Positions 45,830 to 61,600 of a DNA stretch of 64,000 nucleotides are shown piece by piece. Source of the DNA: Trachelipus rathkii. Taxonomy: Eukaryota > Arthropoda > Malacostraca > Isopoda > Trachelipodidae. The notes below the pieces were generated by a model, which did not search any database, was not told the DNA's origin, and saw nothing but the letters and a program-made list of their open reading frames with translations. The DNA lies in NCBI GenBank assembly GCA_015478945.1, contig JABUQX010014240.1, positions 12,501 to 76,500 of the forward strand, in the 5' to 3' direction. A program made the translations under genes and the position numbers. Position 1 is the first letter of the stretch; each line of letters opens with the position of its first letter.

Positions 45830-48800
45830 ATATAATTTACTTACTGATATCACAATATATGTTATTAAGCGTTAAGAGAGGGGTAACCGCATCACACATC
45901 ATGTGTCAGAAAATCTACATTAATCTAGCTTCCCTACTATATTATAGCCCTTTTGCCAAACGAAGCCGACATTTAGCATAGGCTTTTTAAAGAATAGGCC
46001 ATCCAGTACACCATACATCTCCACCAAATATATTGCGCCAAATACTCTATAATCACCATTTTCATTTTCTGCATAAATACAACAATTTAAAACGGTGAAT
46101 GTTGGGCATTAAAGTGAAAAAATCCCTAACTTTATTTCAGATACGTATCTCTTTATAGTTCCAGTCATTCCAGCTTCTTACTGACAAATGACGAGCAAAC
46201 AACTAATTATATAGGCTATAAGTAACGACCTTAGTAAATCAACTTGTCAATTTATATGTAAACGAAAATTATATGAAGGGAATATCAACAAATTATCTTC
46301 CATAAACTAATTTCTCGTAAAGCTCTTGAACAAAATTTTCTGAATCGAAAATCGAAACACAGTATGAAATAATTGAGCGAGTAAATAATTCCCTATCTTC
46401 GAATGACACAATAAGTGATATGACTGTACTGAGTTTTATATATCAAACACTATCGTAAATATAATACTCTGAGACACATAAACATTTCTTTTCAACTATG
46501 CTATCCATTCTGTAGGATCTCGCATCGGACTAATCCATAGTTCACCCTCTTAATATTCATCAGCACCCTAATGATACAGCATTCACGTCAAAACAAAAAT
46601 ATATAATTTTCGCAAAGTCCAGCAGATCACTCCAACCATGAATTCTGCAGAAACTGACGGCAAACTGCTAATCAATTTTACTTCTTGAGACAGCTCTTTA
46701 CATACCTAAAATTAAAATTCCAAAATACATCTTCGACTCAAGGATTTAAGAATAAATTACCGTACCGTGTAGACCTCTGTCAATCACACACGACTGAGCC
46801 ATAAACCAAGCGAGACAAAGATTGATCTGCAAGTTTAAACATCCTACAATAACGCAACTTAAACATTTACAACACATTTTTGTTTTTCCAAAACAGTAAT
46901 TTTAACTTGACTTATCGCATTAGCGAAATAGTCTCATATCTTCATTGCTCTTTTAACATACTAATATTCATATGAAATAACAGGATAGACTCAAAAATAA
47001 CGAAGGGTATAAATATAGACGATTCAACAACATAGAGAAATTCATATGGAGTCTACACTACTACACTATCAATATAATATAAAACCTAAATAGATGTATA
47101 AATCACCTCTATCTTTACATAACTATACGACTAAACTTCACATAAAATACACCCTCAATGGATCTATCTGAATACCGTGTATCTATTATCTCGCGTCTTC
47201 TCACAGTAGCCTAAGACAAACTACATTTTGTAATATCTGTATTAAATATTACTCTAATATCATCAGTCCTCAAAAGACATACACTCGTCATTTTAAAGTA
47301 CCAAAACATTCGATATACCACCTTCAAGAAACTAGAGACGACTTCGAAGAATGATATAATACTACACTATCATTGCGCAGACGATTAGCAAAGTATTATC
47401 AAGAAGAGCAGAATTGAGGGAAAGACATCAAGTTCTTGAAGATCCGCGATATTTGATCAAACAAACATATAACAATGAACACACGGCAGTATATAATCAC
47501 GAGAATAAAATCCACACACATTCTATCACAAATCTACATTCACTCCCTCTTCAAAGAGTATATACTGAGACGAACTGAGATGATACCTCCCACAATGTGT
47601 ATTATACTGCTCAATAGAGTTAATACGTATTTTCTCTTTCACAGCCACTCAAACACGAATAACACTTCAAAGTCATACTGCTCCAGTACCCCTCTTCTGT
47701 AAGTGAGGTCCCGAATGATACGACGCAGAAATCTTCTTGCATAGACGACCCGTAGATATTATAGTTCAGACTAATCCGCCGCCCCGCACTCGGGGAATTT
47801 ATTAGAAAATCATAGAAATCACTCATTTTTACATCTCTCTCACAGTGCTGAATCTCCGTAACTTCAAAGTTTCTCATTTTCTATAGAAGAATCTTGAATA
47901 CACACTCTAGACACGAGATTCAATCCGCTAATGTCTAGCTATAACGCAACTTGTCGAACAATCATCACTACTACAATAAGATACGAAATCTGTGTTTTCC
48001 TCTATCAATCCTGTAATATCGTGATACAGAATTTCAAGAACAAACCTTCTTGAATAATAAATACTTGTCTATGGAAGATATCAATGATTCTTGCCAACAT
48101 GTCTTCTCTTTCTTCTTGATGTGCTCTTTCGAACTTGCTTATTTGTATGTCATGTTTATCGAAAATGATACCTCTATATCAATTGGAAAAAGGCGAAATC
48201 CGTACTCAGTCTCTTATACGATACCTATCAATATCTCTCCTAAACGCCACACAACCTAACGATAACAAACTGACACGATCTTATACTGCTAAATTTAGAA
48301 GACCTATTGATATTCTATCAACCATATTATCTGACTTAATATATCTCTCTTCCTTTTCACGCTCCTGAAAATAATATCGAAGAACATCAATTCTCTAATC
48401 TCTCTATTGGCCGACGTTCTCTTTGGAAAGCGCGCGGCAATAGATTAGGGAGTTCCCTAACGTCAAATGAACGACTTCAGGCAATCAGATTATTATCAAA
48501 TTCAATAAACACCCTAACAATATAGATATCGAGCACATAAAAACTAACAAGACTGTTAAAACTAACAAATGATGGAGCAATCACGAGTTTTATCCATATC
48601 ACAAAAAACATATTACTGTCTATCTTCACGATACATTCCTAAATTGTCTAAATCACGCACACAATATTCGAATCTCGGGCATATATTTCGTTAATCATTA
48701 GATCTACCTCTCTTTGTTTCGTGAATTCTAATTCTTGTGCAGCGTCCGACATACATTCATTATTTTATCTTGTAACGGAACAGATCTAGCCTAGTTTCAG

Positions 48801-50780
48801 TGACAATCGGTTGCGCCATCCGACTCAAAAGATTCAAAAGTATAATAATGTGAAGAATAAATTACTCATCGCATACTCAAGTTGTACTACACGAAAACTC
48901 TTTTGAAGCACTCATCTAAATATGACTTGAGAAATTATAATTCGATTGAAATATATCTCAAAAAAATCTTATAGATCTATTAAATGCAAGCATTATAAAG
49001 AAACGCCTGCAAATTGTTTAGCGATCAATCTTCCAACACACCACTACATAGAGTATTTTGAGCTCTGTTTCTCGCTACCAGCGCCGAAAGCAACATACCA
49101 TTGAACATTTTATAGTATCAAGTTCTAAACACGTTGGAAAAAGTACAGACCTATACATGAAATGAGTATATAAATTTCAACCCTTACCTCGAATTATAAA
49201 TGATAAAGAAAAAAAACATCAGTCTACTGATATAATTCTACAGGTACACTTAATTTCATTCTCTCTTCCACATAAACCGTTCACTCTCAGTGATAAATCT
49301 ACGCCTTTATCTTGACTCTACTTCGGTCTTCGAATTTAGCACGGGTAACTCGACAACTCATTACTATTAATATGACGCCGTAGAGGAACCCTTATGGACC
49401 TTACAATATGTAATATCTCCCTCAGGATACGATAAGAATATCAATCTAGATGAGTATATAATAAGACGATATCAGTATTTTATGAGTAAAAAAAATAATC
49501 AGTAAAAAAATTAGATTAAAATTTAATAGATGAAATAAATTAGAAAAAATTTAAGAATCATATAGAAAAAATAAACAGATTAATTAGTAAAAATAAAGTG
49601 TATAATTTACAACTTAACCCCTCGGAAATAATCAAAGATTTACATATAAACACAAAAGTTGTCGTAAAGAAATCTTGCTTCATCTATCATTATAAAAATA
49701 TAAAACTTGTTTTTAAAAAAACATTAGTACTCCTATAAAGAACTTAAAATATATTATGAAAAATAAACTTTTAGAGTACTAAGAAACACAAAACCCGAAT
49801 TAGTTTTTATAAAAAAGAAGAACCAACGCCATCGACGCCCATTTTCCCGTATATCCTTGAGCGATCATTTGACTTACTACCACTATAAAATGATACAATA
49901 CGTAAAAAAATAATAAAGAGCTACCACTTCAACACATTCAACACTTCGGGGACCTAAAAATAAACGATTACTCTTTACTTTCGGAGATGGTGCAAAATAA
50001 TTTTTTTACACTTAAACTGGTTTATTTTTTCCTGAAGAAGACTCCAAAAAGATAAAAAATAAATACAGGAAGCTAGTTCTGTAATGGTTTACCCCTTTTA
50101 AGTTCTTATTCACATTATTCTTCTATTTATTATATTTTTCTATACATCATCTTAATTTTCTTAAATTCGTTCTACATATATGTTAACTCAACATCTCTAA
50201 AGCGAGGATATTTCTTAATTAGAGAAGAGATCAATCTTATTCAGAGACGCACCAGTGTCGACATATAATTTAATTGTATATATACTTATTTTATAATTTA
50301 GGTCGCTTAAATTCCGTTTTCACGAACAAATTAAAGTTATTAGGAGAACAAATAAAAAACAAATAAATAAAAAAAGTCGCACAGTTACGACCTCATTCTA
50401 CCTCGGAAACATCATCGATCTATTTATATTCACGATTTTCGTTTAATAAGAAGCATCAAAATAAATGACTCACGCGGTTTATAGTTATTTCTATTTTACA
50501 CACGCATAGAAAGTCGTTACTATATAAATAATTCCCTTCTATTTGAGTGAACGCTACGTCCGAACCGAGTTTTATAACTACGAAGAAGTATCTACACATC
50601 AAGATATTCGCTATACTCAAAAAGTCGACCTCGGAAAAATTGAATTTTATTTCGTATTCACTACCGACGTCATCAATACCTAATAGCTAATCACAGCAAA
50701 AAAGAGAATAAACACACTTTAAAAGAGACATTAAATCAACTAGATGACGGTTCACCTAAGGTTGCTTTCATATAACTCCT
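45830..50780. other. G-depleted AT-rich DNA, no gene seen
   Basis: The plus strand is rich in A and C and poor in G (one 60-base line near 47,101 has 2 G and about 15 C). Short ORFs here (for example at 47,475, 47,620, 48,050 and 48,135) lack family resemblance and overlap one another. Confidence 0.5.
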
Positions 50781-50789
50781 AATCGAGAA

Positions 50790-50960
50790 ACTCATTATTC
50801 TATATACGCTGTAGAATACGCCGCCTACTCAACTTCATCCCCTCCGAGATCGTCTCGTTTACTTACGAAAACCATATCTCATTTGAGCCCGGAAAAAGAC
50901 ACGCATACTAAATTTCTCAAGCATAAAAATTATGGATGAAATTACTATAAGGATACACAA
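50790..50960 (+). repeat. Dispersed 'CCCCTC-TACGAAA' repeat, copy 1
   Basis: Shares the block order ATCCCCTCCGA, CTCGT and TTACGAAA with the copies near 56.35, 58.6 and 62.63 kb, plus an upstream ACGCTGTAGAA-like block. It is the most divergent copy. Family unknown. Confidence 0.45.
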
Positions 50961-53900
50961 TTAAGAAAACATAAAAAAATAAAAACATATTATGATTATA
51001 TTGAATACAGACATTATTCGAAAGTATGTCAATATCTATATATATAAAAATACACCATATCTCTGTGTATATATTAAATGCTAATATTTATTCTGCAGAG
51101 AAGTGATTGAAAAAAGACAATCTACCTAAAGTTAATTTTTTTCTACGTTAATTTTTTATAAACTCACCAACATCTATTGCATTTGGAAAGTTTTCTGGGT
51201 CAATGTAAATTCTATTTACTCATATTCCTGTATCTTACATCACCAATAAATAAAACCTCTCTAGCATAAGGTGAGAGCAAAATATATATAAAAAGAACAT
51301 ATATGTTCTAAATTAACTTGATATTAAAGTATACTTGCAACCGATCTCCCAACACATGATATAAATATACGGATAGCCATCAACTTATCTCATATAGCCG
51401 ACATAACTAACTACTCAATTTGCAAATATAATACATCAAGAGATAAAGTCTTGTACACTTTATAAGTCTGAATATCTAAGTATATAATTACCTTTATTCC
51501 GAAACAACAAAACAAATTGACATAGTTGAGCATAGATGATCGATCACTGAGAAGAAGCACATTTTATGATTATGACTTTTAGACATTCCTTATATAGATC
51601 ACACAGGATTTATTATCACCATACGGAAACGTATACCACTCTTGGACAATATATCGCTTAACGAGTTGATTCGACCGAACATAAAATCTGGTACATCTCA
51701 CGAATAATAGAAACTTTATATAGCTATTTCACAAATCCAGTCTACTTATCCATATGACGCCCCATCTTACGCGCTACCCAAGGAAGAGCAGAGAATTCTA
51801 CGTAAATATTTTTTGTTATGAGAACTCTCTCCATTTCACGAACAGCGCACAAAAAACCAACTCAGCTAAAGGAATTATATCAAAAAATTTATTTTGCACC
51901 CATATAATCACACAAAAGTAGAGAGTACGTTTGTACTTGGCTTAACCCGACTAGACTTTTGCCTGGGGATCGTTGAAAAATCGCTATAACCTTAGACGTT
52001 TCACTTCTTAAATAAATTTTTATCTACAGAACTTAAGATGGTGTATTAATAAGTTTTCTAGCTATATAACATTCAGCTACTCTAAAAAAATAGCCACTGA
52101 AAATATGAACAAACCGAAGTCACAAGTCGTGTATACTATAAAGTCTCTACCCACGTTTAAATTTAAATCTTCTTACTATATAAATTAACTCGTAGAATAT
52201 TACTTTCATAGAAAATACTAGAAAACTTGTCACACGAGACTATAATATTAAAAACACACTCACTCAAAACCTGAAATGATATACAAAGTACATTAGTAAT
52301 CTTGCACCCTCTCAAAAAAAAAAAACCCCTATAAGAAACTAAGAAAAAAATGATATATAAACATTGTCAACATAACTCACCGCAGAATTTACACAAATGA
52401 CACCCAAAGTACACACAGACTCTGAAAGCGATAACAGAAACCATCTAATCAATATTCGTGTCAAAACGTCAATACCTATTTATATATCAGAAAAACTATG
52501 AATCCTCCAGGACCCCACATTCGCAATATCAATGTATATTATATTGCATTAATTATCTTAAATTTTGTTCGTAGAAAATTTTCATAACTATATATCCAGC
52601 TGGACAACTTTTCAATTGTATTCCTCCAATAGATACGTGAGAGAAGTGAACAGTTATTATATCAGTAATTACACAAGAGACATCCTAGTGTGATCAATAA
52701 ACCGGAGTTATACACATCTGACTCAGCACTAAAATAAATAATATATAAATGCTTCATCAACTTACCCCCTACAAACCGTCCCCTCCGACACCATCAACCC
52801 TTGCTCAAGTATCTTCATCAGCAGAATAGAACACATATCCTTAATCGATACTTCCCAATCAACATATGGCGTAGCTTACCTCTATTATCATCTTTACTGT
52901 TATAATGAAATCAAAAATGTGACTTATTTTCATATAATAATTAATAATTTGGATAGAAAAAAAAAAGGGGAGATCAGAATTATTCATAAATTCAAAATTT
53001 CTACACAGAAAATATTTGATTGATAACCTTTGAGTGTAAACCAGAGTAATCCCGACGAACGTCACACCTGCATCACAAACATATGAGATAAGTATAACAG
53101 CGATCGTATTATACACCACCATAAAACTTAAGAACACTCAGATAAATACAAATGGAAATACATCTAAAGCACAACGACATTCGAAAAACGAAAATAGACA
53201 GTATAATACATTAGTCGAGCTTATATACACGAAACGATCAACATTATGATAATGAACAAATAGAGCGGTACAAAGAAGACTAAATCTCCGATGCAACGTT
53301 AAAATATACGTAACAATAAATAACTAAGTAATATTAGTTTTTTATTATAAACTTCATTATAAAAAACTAATTACACTCAACTATACCCAATCATATAATT
53401 CTATTCAGAGTCATATAGAAAGACTTAGGCGAATTTAAGGGAGGGGGAACTAAAAACTATAAGAAAAATTAATATAAATAAATTATAGTACAGATTCATG
53501 ATATAGATTAAACCTATATAGATTAAAGTCGCTAAGAATTAAGAACGAGAGAGGACAGAAAAACCAATCATATCCATATCTACAGCGTTATATTCTACCC
53601 CCGCCCCCCATATCCTTAGTAACTTTAACTAGTTATGCAATATCATTAATTACAGGCTTAGTTTATTTTTTTTTTTAACCCAGTTCCTTTTTTTTTAACT
53701 CTGCTAACCTTACTAAGACTGACAAAAAAAATTATAATTCTATTTACTACACTATCTTCCCTAAAGTCAAGTTTTAAATGAAGTAAACGTTATTCGTCCC
53801 CGGAGTGAACCAATAAAGTGAGTATCTTTAATTTTTTTTAACACAGGAAATTTATAAATGAACTATATAGCAAAAAAATCGCTATCACAAAGACTATAGA

Positions 53901-56300
53901 AATGGGGCCGTGATATAGTTTTTATAATTAATTTATGAGTGATTTTATAATTACCCGAGTTAATTTACTACCTTTACATAGAAAACTAGAATTCATGAGT
54001 AAAAGAACTAAATTAAAAAAAAATATATAATTAATAATATATAAAAAAAGTACACTTCCCATCGAAAAAAAAACTCGCTTATGAAACGAAAATTCCATTT
54101 TGTAAATCATCTCACCTATATTCAAATGAAGCGCTAGGTTGTACGACTGTTGTTTGAGATTCACATACGATCGTATAAGCGTATAATTGGACCTTTAATA
54201 GTATTTTATCTATTAATTATTATGTAAGAATATTTTATATTTAAAGAATGATATTCAGTTATAAATTATTCATCATATCATATTTTTATTTTTCTTATAG
54301 ATATTAAAAGATTTTCCTAAATTTTATCATAACTTTAATAAACAGCATACATTTCGTATAACGGTTATTTTATTCCTCAAAAATACTAATAGTGACGTTT
54401 CGTTAGTACCACACGATACGTCCTCATAGCATAAGCTGTCCTTTTTACTGATATGAGTTCAACTATAAATATAAAACAGTTTCTCGATAAATCATATCCC
54501 ATAAAAACGACCTCGAACGTTCAAACGGCAATATTTTCAGGGTTGAACTATTCGTGAGAGTTATTATAATTTAATAATAATATCAAAGTGATTTTAGTAC
54601 CATTTCTATTAACAATTGAATAAATATAGAAGTTATAAAATTTGAAATAAAAAAAAATCTATTTTCCCTTCTGATATTTAAATAAGCGATTAATGTTAGA
54701 TCACTATTATAAGTAAAGTTAATAATATACGAGTACGAAGATAACGAAACATTATTCACTATGATTTGAAATACTATGATTAATTTACGGAGATAATCAC
54801 GACGTATAAATATATCTAAGATAATAAAAAATTGATTCTAAACGCTAGGTTCATTTATTTGGCTGTTTACGAAATCGTCGCAAGACTAGAATAAAAAGAA
54901 TAATCATTCAATTAAATAACTTCTACTTCGCGGATATATGTATACACAAAAATAATATTTATTGTTCTAAGAGATATGACTTTTATGTTGATCGGATAAG
55001 TAAAACAAAAAAAAAGAAAAATTAACGGAAATACATAAGATCTTAAAGAATATAGATCAATAATATTTGTCATATTATATTGGATATATTATTATATTTT
55101 TTTCTTCGATTATCATTAAATTATTCTTAAGTCTAATATAAATTATAAACCACTCCACTCTATAACATGATATATATTAAATAAACTTTTATCATAATTT
55201 ACTTAATAAATCAGCTCTTAGTCTGCCATGCATCCAAAATAAATTTTCCATTTTTACGATACCCCCAAAAATAATGATATGGACCTCAGGTGGAAACGCT
55301 AGTATATGATCGACTATAATTTAAATAATATACAGATTTTAAATAATAATGTCTCGACTACGCACCTTCTGATTTTTATGTTTACACAGTTATAAAGAAT
55401 ATTGATCTAGAAGGACATTTAAGTCTATTACATCTATATCGTACATTAAGTTAACCATTTTTTATTCTACTTCTATATCAATACTGTTAAAATATTTCCT
55501 ATTTTTTATTTATATTCATGATTACGTATTAGGTTGGTATTACAAGTTATTATTTTTAGGTACTTTTACTGATATATATAATATTTATTTTATTTATATA
55601 AGCATAATATTCGCAAATTTAAAACTTCTCAATTTTCGTCACATTGATAAAATAATTTATTTAGAATGCTTGAATCTCAAGAAATAATTGATAATATTAA
55701 AACAAAGATGAAATACATAGAAGAGAATATATTGCATAAAGAAATCAGACATTCTAGGAATTCAGCCTATCTAAATCGCTGCAATGCTCACACGCGTACT
55801 GATCGAAAAGATTCGTAAAAGACCACAACACTGATAATCTCTCTAATCGATCTGTTCTAGACCATTTTACTGTCCACTTTTATATCCCGTCTAAAGCCCT
55901 AATATATTATAGTAATCCTCTTCTCAAAGGATCATATCAATTCATTAACCCAGTTTATAACATCAAACAGAGTTGAAACCACACACACCCCTCCAAAAAT
56001 TTACGCTCGAGGCCTGCGCCGGGAACCAAATAGAAAAATTTTTTTCAAATTAACTGCCGCGTATATCACCCTAAACAATTAGATGCTTATAAATCACGAT
56101 ACAATTATCAACCATTTAGATTATTTTATTAGCTCAACTTTCATTATTAAATATACGTAAATCCATACTGATAACATAGAAAATATAGTTATCAATTATC
56201 ACACACACATATGAAAATAAATTAAACACTTCATATATAGATAAAAATTATCTTCACAAGTATACGTTTTTAGAAAAATCGAGATATCATCTTCTTTAGG
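50961..56300. other. AT-rich, G-poor DNA, no gene seen
   Basis: No assignable ORF. The 92-codon and 78-codon minus-strand ORFs at 52,859-53,137 and 53,928-54,164 are hydrophobic, AT-driven readings without motifs. A small inverted repeat-family match occurs at 54,389 (listed separately). Confidence 0.5.
54385..54425 (-). repeat. Partial inverted copy of the 'TACGAAACGTCACTAT' repeat
   Basis: The 15-base word ACGAAACGTCACTAT occurs exactly on the minus strand (54,389-54,403), as it does on the plus strand at 58,630 and 62,654. Similarity beyond about 40 bases is weak. Confidence 0.4.
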
Positions 56301-56309
56301 TAAGAAAAT

Positions 56310-56400
56310 AATATGAACGCAACTAGAAGTAAACCCGGACGCATTGATCCCCTCCGATAATCGTACTCGTTAAAATTACGAAACATCACACTCATATATA
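56310..56400 (+). repeat. Dispersed 'CCCCTC-TACGAAA' repeat, copy 2
   Basis: Shares AACTAGAAG, AACCCGGACG, TGATCCCCTCCGA, ACTCGT and ATTACGAAACATCAC in order with the copies at 58.6 and 62.6 kb. Confidence 0.55.
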
Positions 56401-57156
56401 CTAAATTATTAAGAGTAATGGAAGAATAAAAGGAAATTCATTAAGATAAAGTTATGAGAAATGAAATTGAATGGAGTACATGTTATAAAATTAAAGAATA
56501 AATAATAAATATGTAATATAAATATATTTTAATAAAATGTGATTAAACTTTATAGCATGTTCAATAACAATTCTTAATATAATTACAACACACATCTTTC
56601 TCGAAAAGCTATAAAGTAGTAAATATATTTAACTTGCAGCCGAGAGGAAGCCCGGATTCTTTTTATATAGGCTTTACCTGTCACTACATTATTACTGAAA
56701 AACAGACATCAAAAGTGATACCATACAAAAATTTTTTTTACTTAAATAATACCTTATCTAAGTTCTGTAAGCACAAAAATTAAATCTTTATTAATCAGAA
56801 AACCTGACTCTGTAATTTAATTATTTTACTGATATTTCAATTCTATTTCTGAACTTCTTCGAACTTTGGGTAAGTCTCATATATCTTTCATATAGCAAGT
56901 CAAGGCTACACAAAAAAGAATAACAATCTGTCTGCTATATTTCTCATATGTGTGAAAAATATATAGAGGTTTAATAGACTTGTCACACTCCGCTCACAAA
57001 AATACGATATAACTTCAACTTGCGAGCCGATGCTATTGTAGTGTTACAATAACATCACATGTTAAGCAGTAAAAGTAATGTATCCATATTGATAATGATG
57101 CGATGAGTGTTTATCTGCGTTAGCCGACTATTATAAAGTCGAAAGTCTCACAGTTA

Positions 57157-57381
57157 TTAAATTGAAATGAAAATAATAATGTACCAACGTTTATCTCTCC
57201 AGGAGAGCTGGTTTAAACCGGAACTTTTATCTGCTGAGCAACGCATTATCTTGTAAATTATTATATATGGCCACTTGTCTAAAATTTTAGAATTTATTTG
57301 AATTAATGTTAAATACTGCAAGATTGCAGTTCCTTGAAATACTGATACTAACATATTGGACAAACTTTTATTATTACACAA
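57157..57381 (-). pseudogene. Possible relic of a non-LTR reverse transcriptase
   Basis: A 74-codon frame contains VSVFQGTAILQYLTLIQINS, which resembles the non-LTR (LINE) RT block VSVPQGS-ILGPLLFLIYIND if one extra residue is allowed. A later CSADKSS could be a ruined YADD box, but the spacing is shorter than normal. The resemblance is suggestive, not firm. No start, no flanking RT domains. Confidence 0.2.
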
Positions 57382-58574
57382 TATACATTTTCATTCTGTA
57401 AAAAATATTGTGGATGCTAATAGCACGATAGTTTGTGTACATCATGACATAAGTTGTGATTTACGAAACGATTCACATATATAGACAGATACTATCGTCC
57501 GAGGTAAGGATAGTGCTGATACTGCAAAAATAAATTACACTTATGGAATTAAAAAGAAATTGTTTTAGATTGCATTATCGTTTACCTGGCATAGTAATCT
57601 ATTATAATCTAGCTATCTAGATCATTATAGAGGAAGACTTTTTAAGATAAAAATAGTTTAAGAAAGTAAAAAAAATATAATAATTAATATTAGTATATCT
57701 TGTTTTTATAGTATTACTGATAAATAATTAAGACTTTTCAAAGAGAAAAAGAAAGTGAAGAGACAGAGAGCAAAAAAAATAATATATCTACCAGCAAGAT
57801 GAGAAAATAATAACTGATAATTATCAGAGTCATTTTAAAAGACTTAATATCCCGTAAATTATTTTATTTGTATTCTCGTATCGTGAAATTTCTAAAACAT
57901 TAAACAATCAGACTACCAAGATAACAAATAATATTAGTAATTGTTTTTACCACCTCACCGATATAAGTATAGAATGACTGACGATTATGATTTCACTTTT
58001 TCCATCATTAACATTATATCGACGGTTTCGAAAAGCCTCCAAATGAAGAATATAATAGATGTTTGTGACAACTACAAGTTCTGACGCGATACTAAATACA
58101 AACAATTTTATACTACTAATTAAAAACGCGTTTAAGAGAAGTTTGCACTAATATATACAAGGATGTCCAATATGACTTTGCATACGAGAACCGTTATAAT
58201 ACTAAATCTTCACCAAATCCAGGTTCTAAATAAACACAAGAAAAAAATCTGCGTCTCCAAAAAGTCGGACCTTCACACGAGAGATGAGAGAAAATAATCA
58301 ATTAGTATCGCATATTTTTATTAATTTCAATTTTATACGAGATGAACATATAACCTATCTACTCATACCACACACAGTGTTGGAATATTACATTAATAAA
58401 CGGATAACATATAATCATAATTAATACCCCCAACCATAGTTCATCCCTGAAAATATGCCACTTAGATGTTGGACAAGTACAAGAGCCTTGCCGCTCGTTT
58501 TTTTCAATGATTAGTTAAAATCACAGAGAAACTTCATTATTTTTCATTAATCTCTTCACACAACCCCCAACGAC

Positions 58575-58660
58575 TAGAAACCACACAGGCCCGAATTAGA
58601 ATCCCCTCCCAAGGAACTCGTCCTAGAATACGAAACGTCACTATCATATTTTGATAGAAA
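58575..58660 (+). repeat. Dispersed 'CCCCTC-TACGAAA' repeat, copy 3
   Basis: Blocks CGACTAGAAACCACA, GGCCCGAATTAGAATCCCCT, ACTCGT and ATACGAAACGTCACTATCAT. The 15-base word ACGAAACGTCACTAT (58,630-58,644) is identical to copy 4. Confidence 0.6.
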
Positions 58661-61600
58661 AAGAATAACAGATCCCACACGGCTCAGAAGTGAGAGCGAT
58701 AAGACACTATATGAAATTAACAGAAAATTAAGATCATAAAAGACCAAATATAAAACACAAAAAGGAATAAATAAATATACAACATACCATTATGAACTAT
58801 CGCATCCTGTTAGAATGACTAGATATTAAAATCAACAGTCATACACACCAGAAAATAGATACAAGACTCACACGTCATATGTACGTGTCACCAGTCAAAA
58901 CAGATGAATACCACAAGAGTACCCTTTAAGATTTTTTTTACGTATATATTATTCAGAAGATTGTAAACCAATAAAAGTTGTATATTTTTCTCAGAAATCA
59001 TCTTATACCTAAGGAAATATTATGTCTATTTTCATTTTATATTACCTAAAAAGATAAACATAATTTATCACTTAGCAGAAGTATTACAATTCATTACAAA
59101 TATGAATATTTAAGATAAATTATACAAAAATATCTAAATAATTAAAAATATTTCAAATACTAAAATAAACAGATGAAGTAATATAACTGTCGAGCCTCAC
59201 CACAATATATGAACACATCGTTAACTACTCCTATAGAAGGAGTCAGATAAGAAAATTCCACTAAGTTCCTTTATAGCCTGAAGATATATCATTCTGCTAT
59301 TCTGTACCGTTTTATATCGAGACTACAAGATATAGTCCACATTTATAATATATGTTAAATATAAATATATAATTATATATGTCCTTACACAAGATTTAGT
59401 TCTGATACATGTGAGAAATGAAGAATTTATTGAAATTACCTTAATTTGAGCAGTTAATAAAAATCAAGTTACTCCGAAAAAAATAAATCCAAACGGCTCC
59501 TTACGCAAATATTGAAACATATATTACACACGTCATTAAACGAGTTTATTCGCTAAAAATGGTATAATTCATAACGCGTAGATCATATTTATTTATATGG
59601 TGCACTATTAACTAATAATATTCAACTATATGACGACTACGTATTATCGAGTAATAGGCTATCGGTAAGTAATATTTAATTATGTATTATTTTTAATACA
59701 CTACATTTAAATTTAATTTTATACTTTAATAAATTAATGAATATTATAAGGATAATTAATACAATATCAAAATAAATATATATTAATAAAAAAATATAAA
59801 TATATATTATAGTTGAAATAAAGATTAATTATCATATTCTTCTTCAACTCAATAATTAATTTATTTTAGTTCTCAATTTAAAATGAATTCGACAATAAGG
59901 AGATATCAAAAAATTAATATTTGATAATTTTTCTTACACATATTCATCCACTGTGCAAAAGTATAATATAATCATCATAAAGTACTTATTCACATACTAG
60001 TCAATAATATTTCAGGCGACAAGCTTATCGAGTAATAAATATACAATATAGTTCCTCTAATTCGGAATATTCGATATCATATTTATTACTCTTCAATATC
60101 AAATTCTGAAGTAAATTTCGTACGTGTTTAATGCAGACATAAACATAATCAATAAAGACATAAATTATCGCTATAATTGCTCCATTTAATTCTGGAAATC
60201 GATTTCTATAATAAATACTACAAAAAAAAATACTAAATCAAATAATCGTCTCTCTAATAAAAGTAGTCTACGCTCAGGTAGAATTTAATGCAAACTATGT
60301 TTATACCTAGTTTTCAAAATATTTATTTATAATACATAATATATACATCTCTTTCCACCTAATTAATAGCTTATATACCACGAATCTTATATATAACGTA
60401 ACAACTACTAAATAAACCTCTTTGGAAGTACGCTCTCACAAAACCCCCCTTAGGGTTTTCCCTCCCTATTATAATATTTGCCGTGTTGTCTTCCGGAGCC
60501 GTCGTTTGCATCCGTGAATCGATGACACTCACTATCATTCATTCATTATTATGTGACCGTCCGCCATATAGAATCGATAGAAAACTCCACGTTATATTAG
60601 TCATTCAAATTGGTAATTCATCCAACAGTCTCGGAGAGATATGGTACACAGCTAACAACTATATACCTCGCACAATATCTAACATCCATTATATATTTGA
60701 ACAACGCGGGAATCAATTATAGACTCACACACGGAAAAACAGCAACAAAGAGTTGTGCAATAGGGTAGCCCCTTATATCGTTCATATAATATTGAAATTT
60801 AGGAGATAATGACATTAAGAATACTATAGTATAAAAATAAACAATTAATATATTATATAACTCAAGAATAATGCAATAAAAAAAACAAATGGTATAAATA
60901 ATAAATATCGACAGTAAGAAATATACTTTATAATGAGTCTGATCACTGTACTCTTTCACTCGCGTCAATTAATAGGAGCAATAATTAATGGCCGTTTTAT
61001 ATCTTACGTAATACACTCTCGAGTCGAAATTCCTTCAAAACATAAAGTCTGTCATATATTGCGTTCCTTAAGCAGATTAATTTATCAACTGGCTATAAAT
61101 AGAGGCGCAAGATTAAAAATTAATGAATATTAATTCATTATTAATAATATATATTAGTGTTATTTATTATTAGCTCCACTCTAAATAATCATATTAATAG
61201 CGTTTTGTCTAGTGTAAAAAATTTGTATAGATGAGAATTATATATATCTTAAAACATATATTAATTATTATTAACAAAATCAAACAGAGCTAACGTTTAC
61301 TAGCGCTTTATCTCCTCTAGCTGTCGACGCATCAATTTAGCGCACGCTTTCAAAATTAACGACAGAAGCGTCAACATAACACGAAATAAAAATCTCACCT
61401 CTCTCCCGGTTCTCACTCCCTAGCTCACAAACTACAGCGCTTCCTCTACTTGGCGTCAGCTCCGCTCATGAGAACCACACATCATACATCTACAGTTTTT
61501 TACTAGATCCCCTTTCAACCTCTAATTTATTTACATTCCCTCACTTACGTAACAAAACCAAATAAACATAAAATTATACGATAACTAAAGTCCTCTGTAA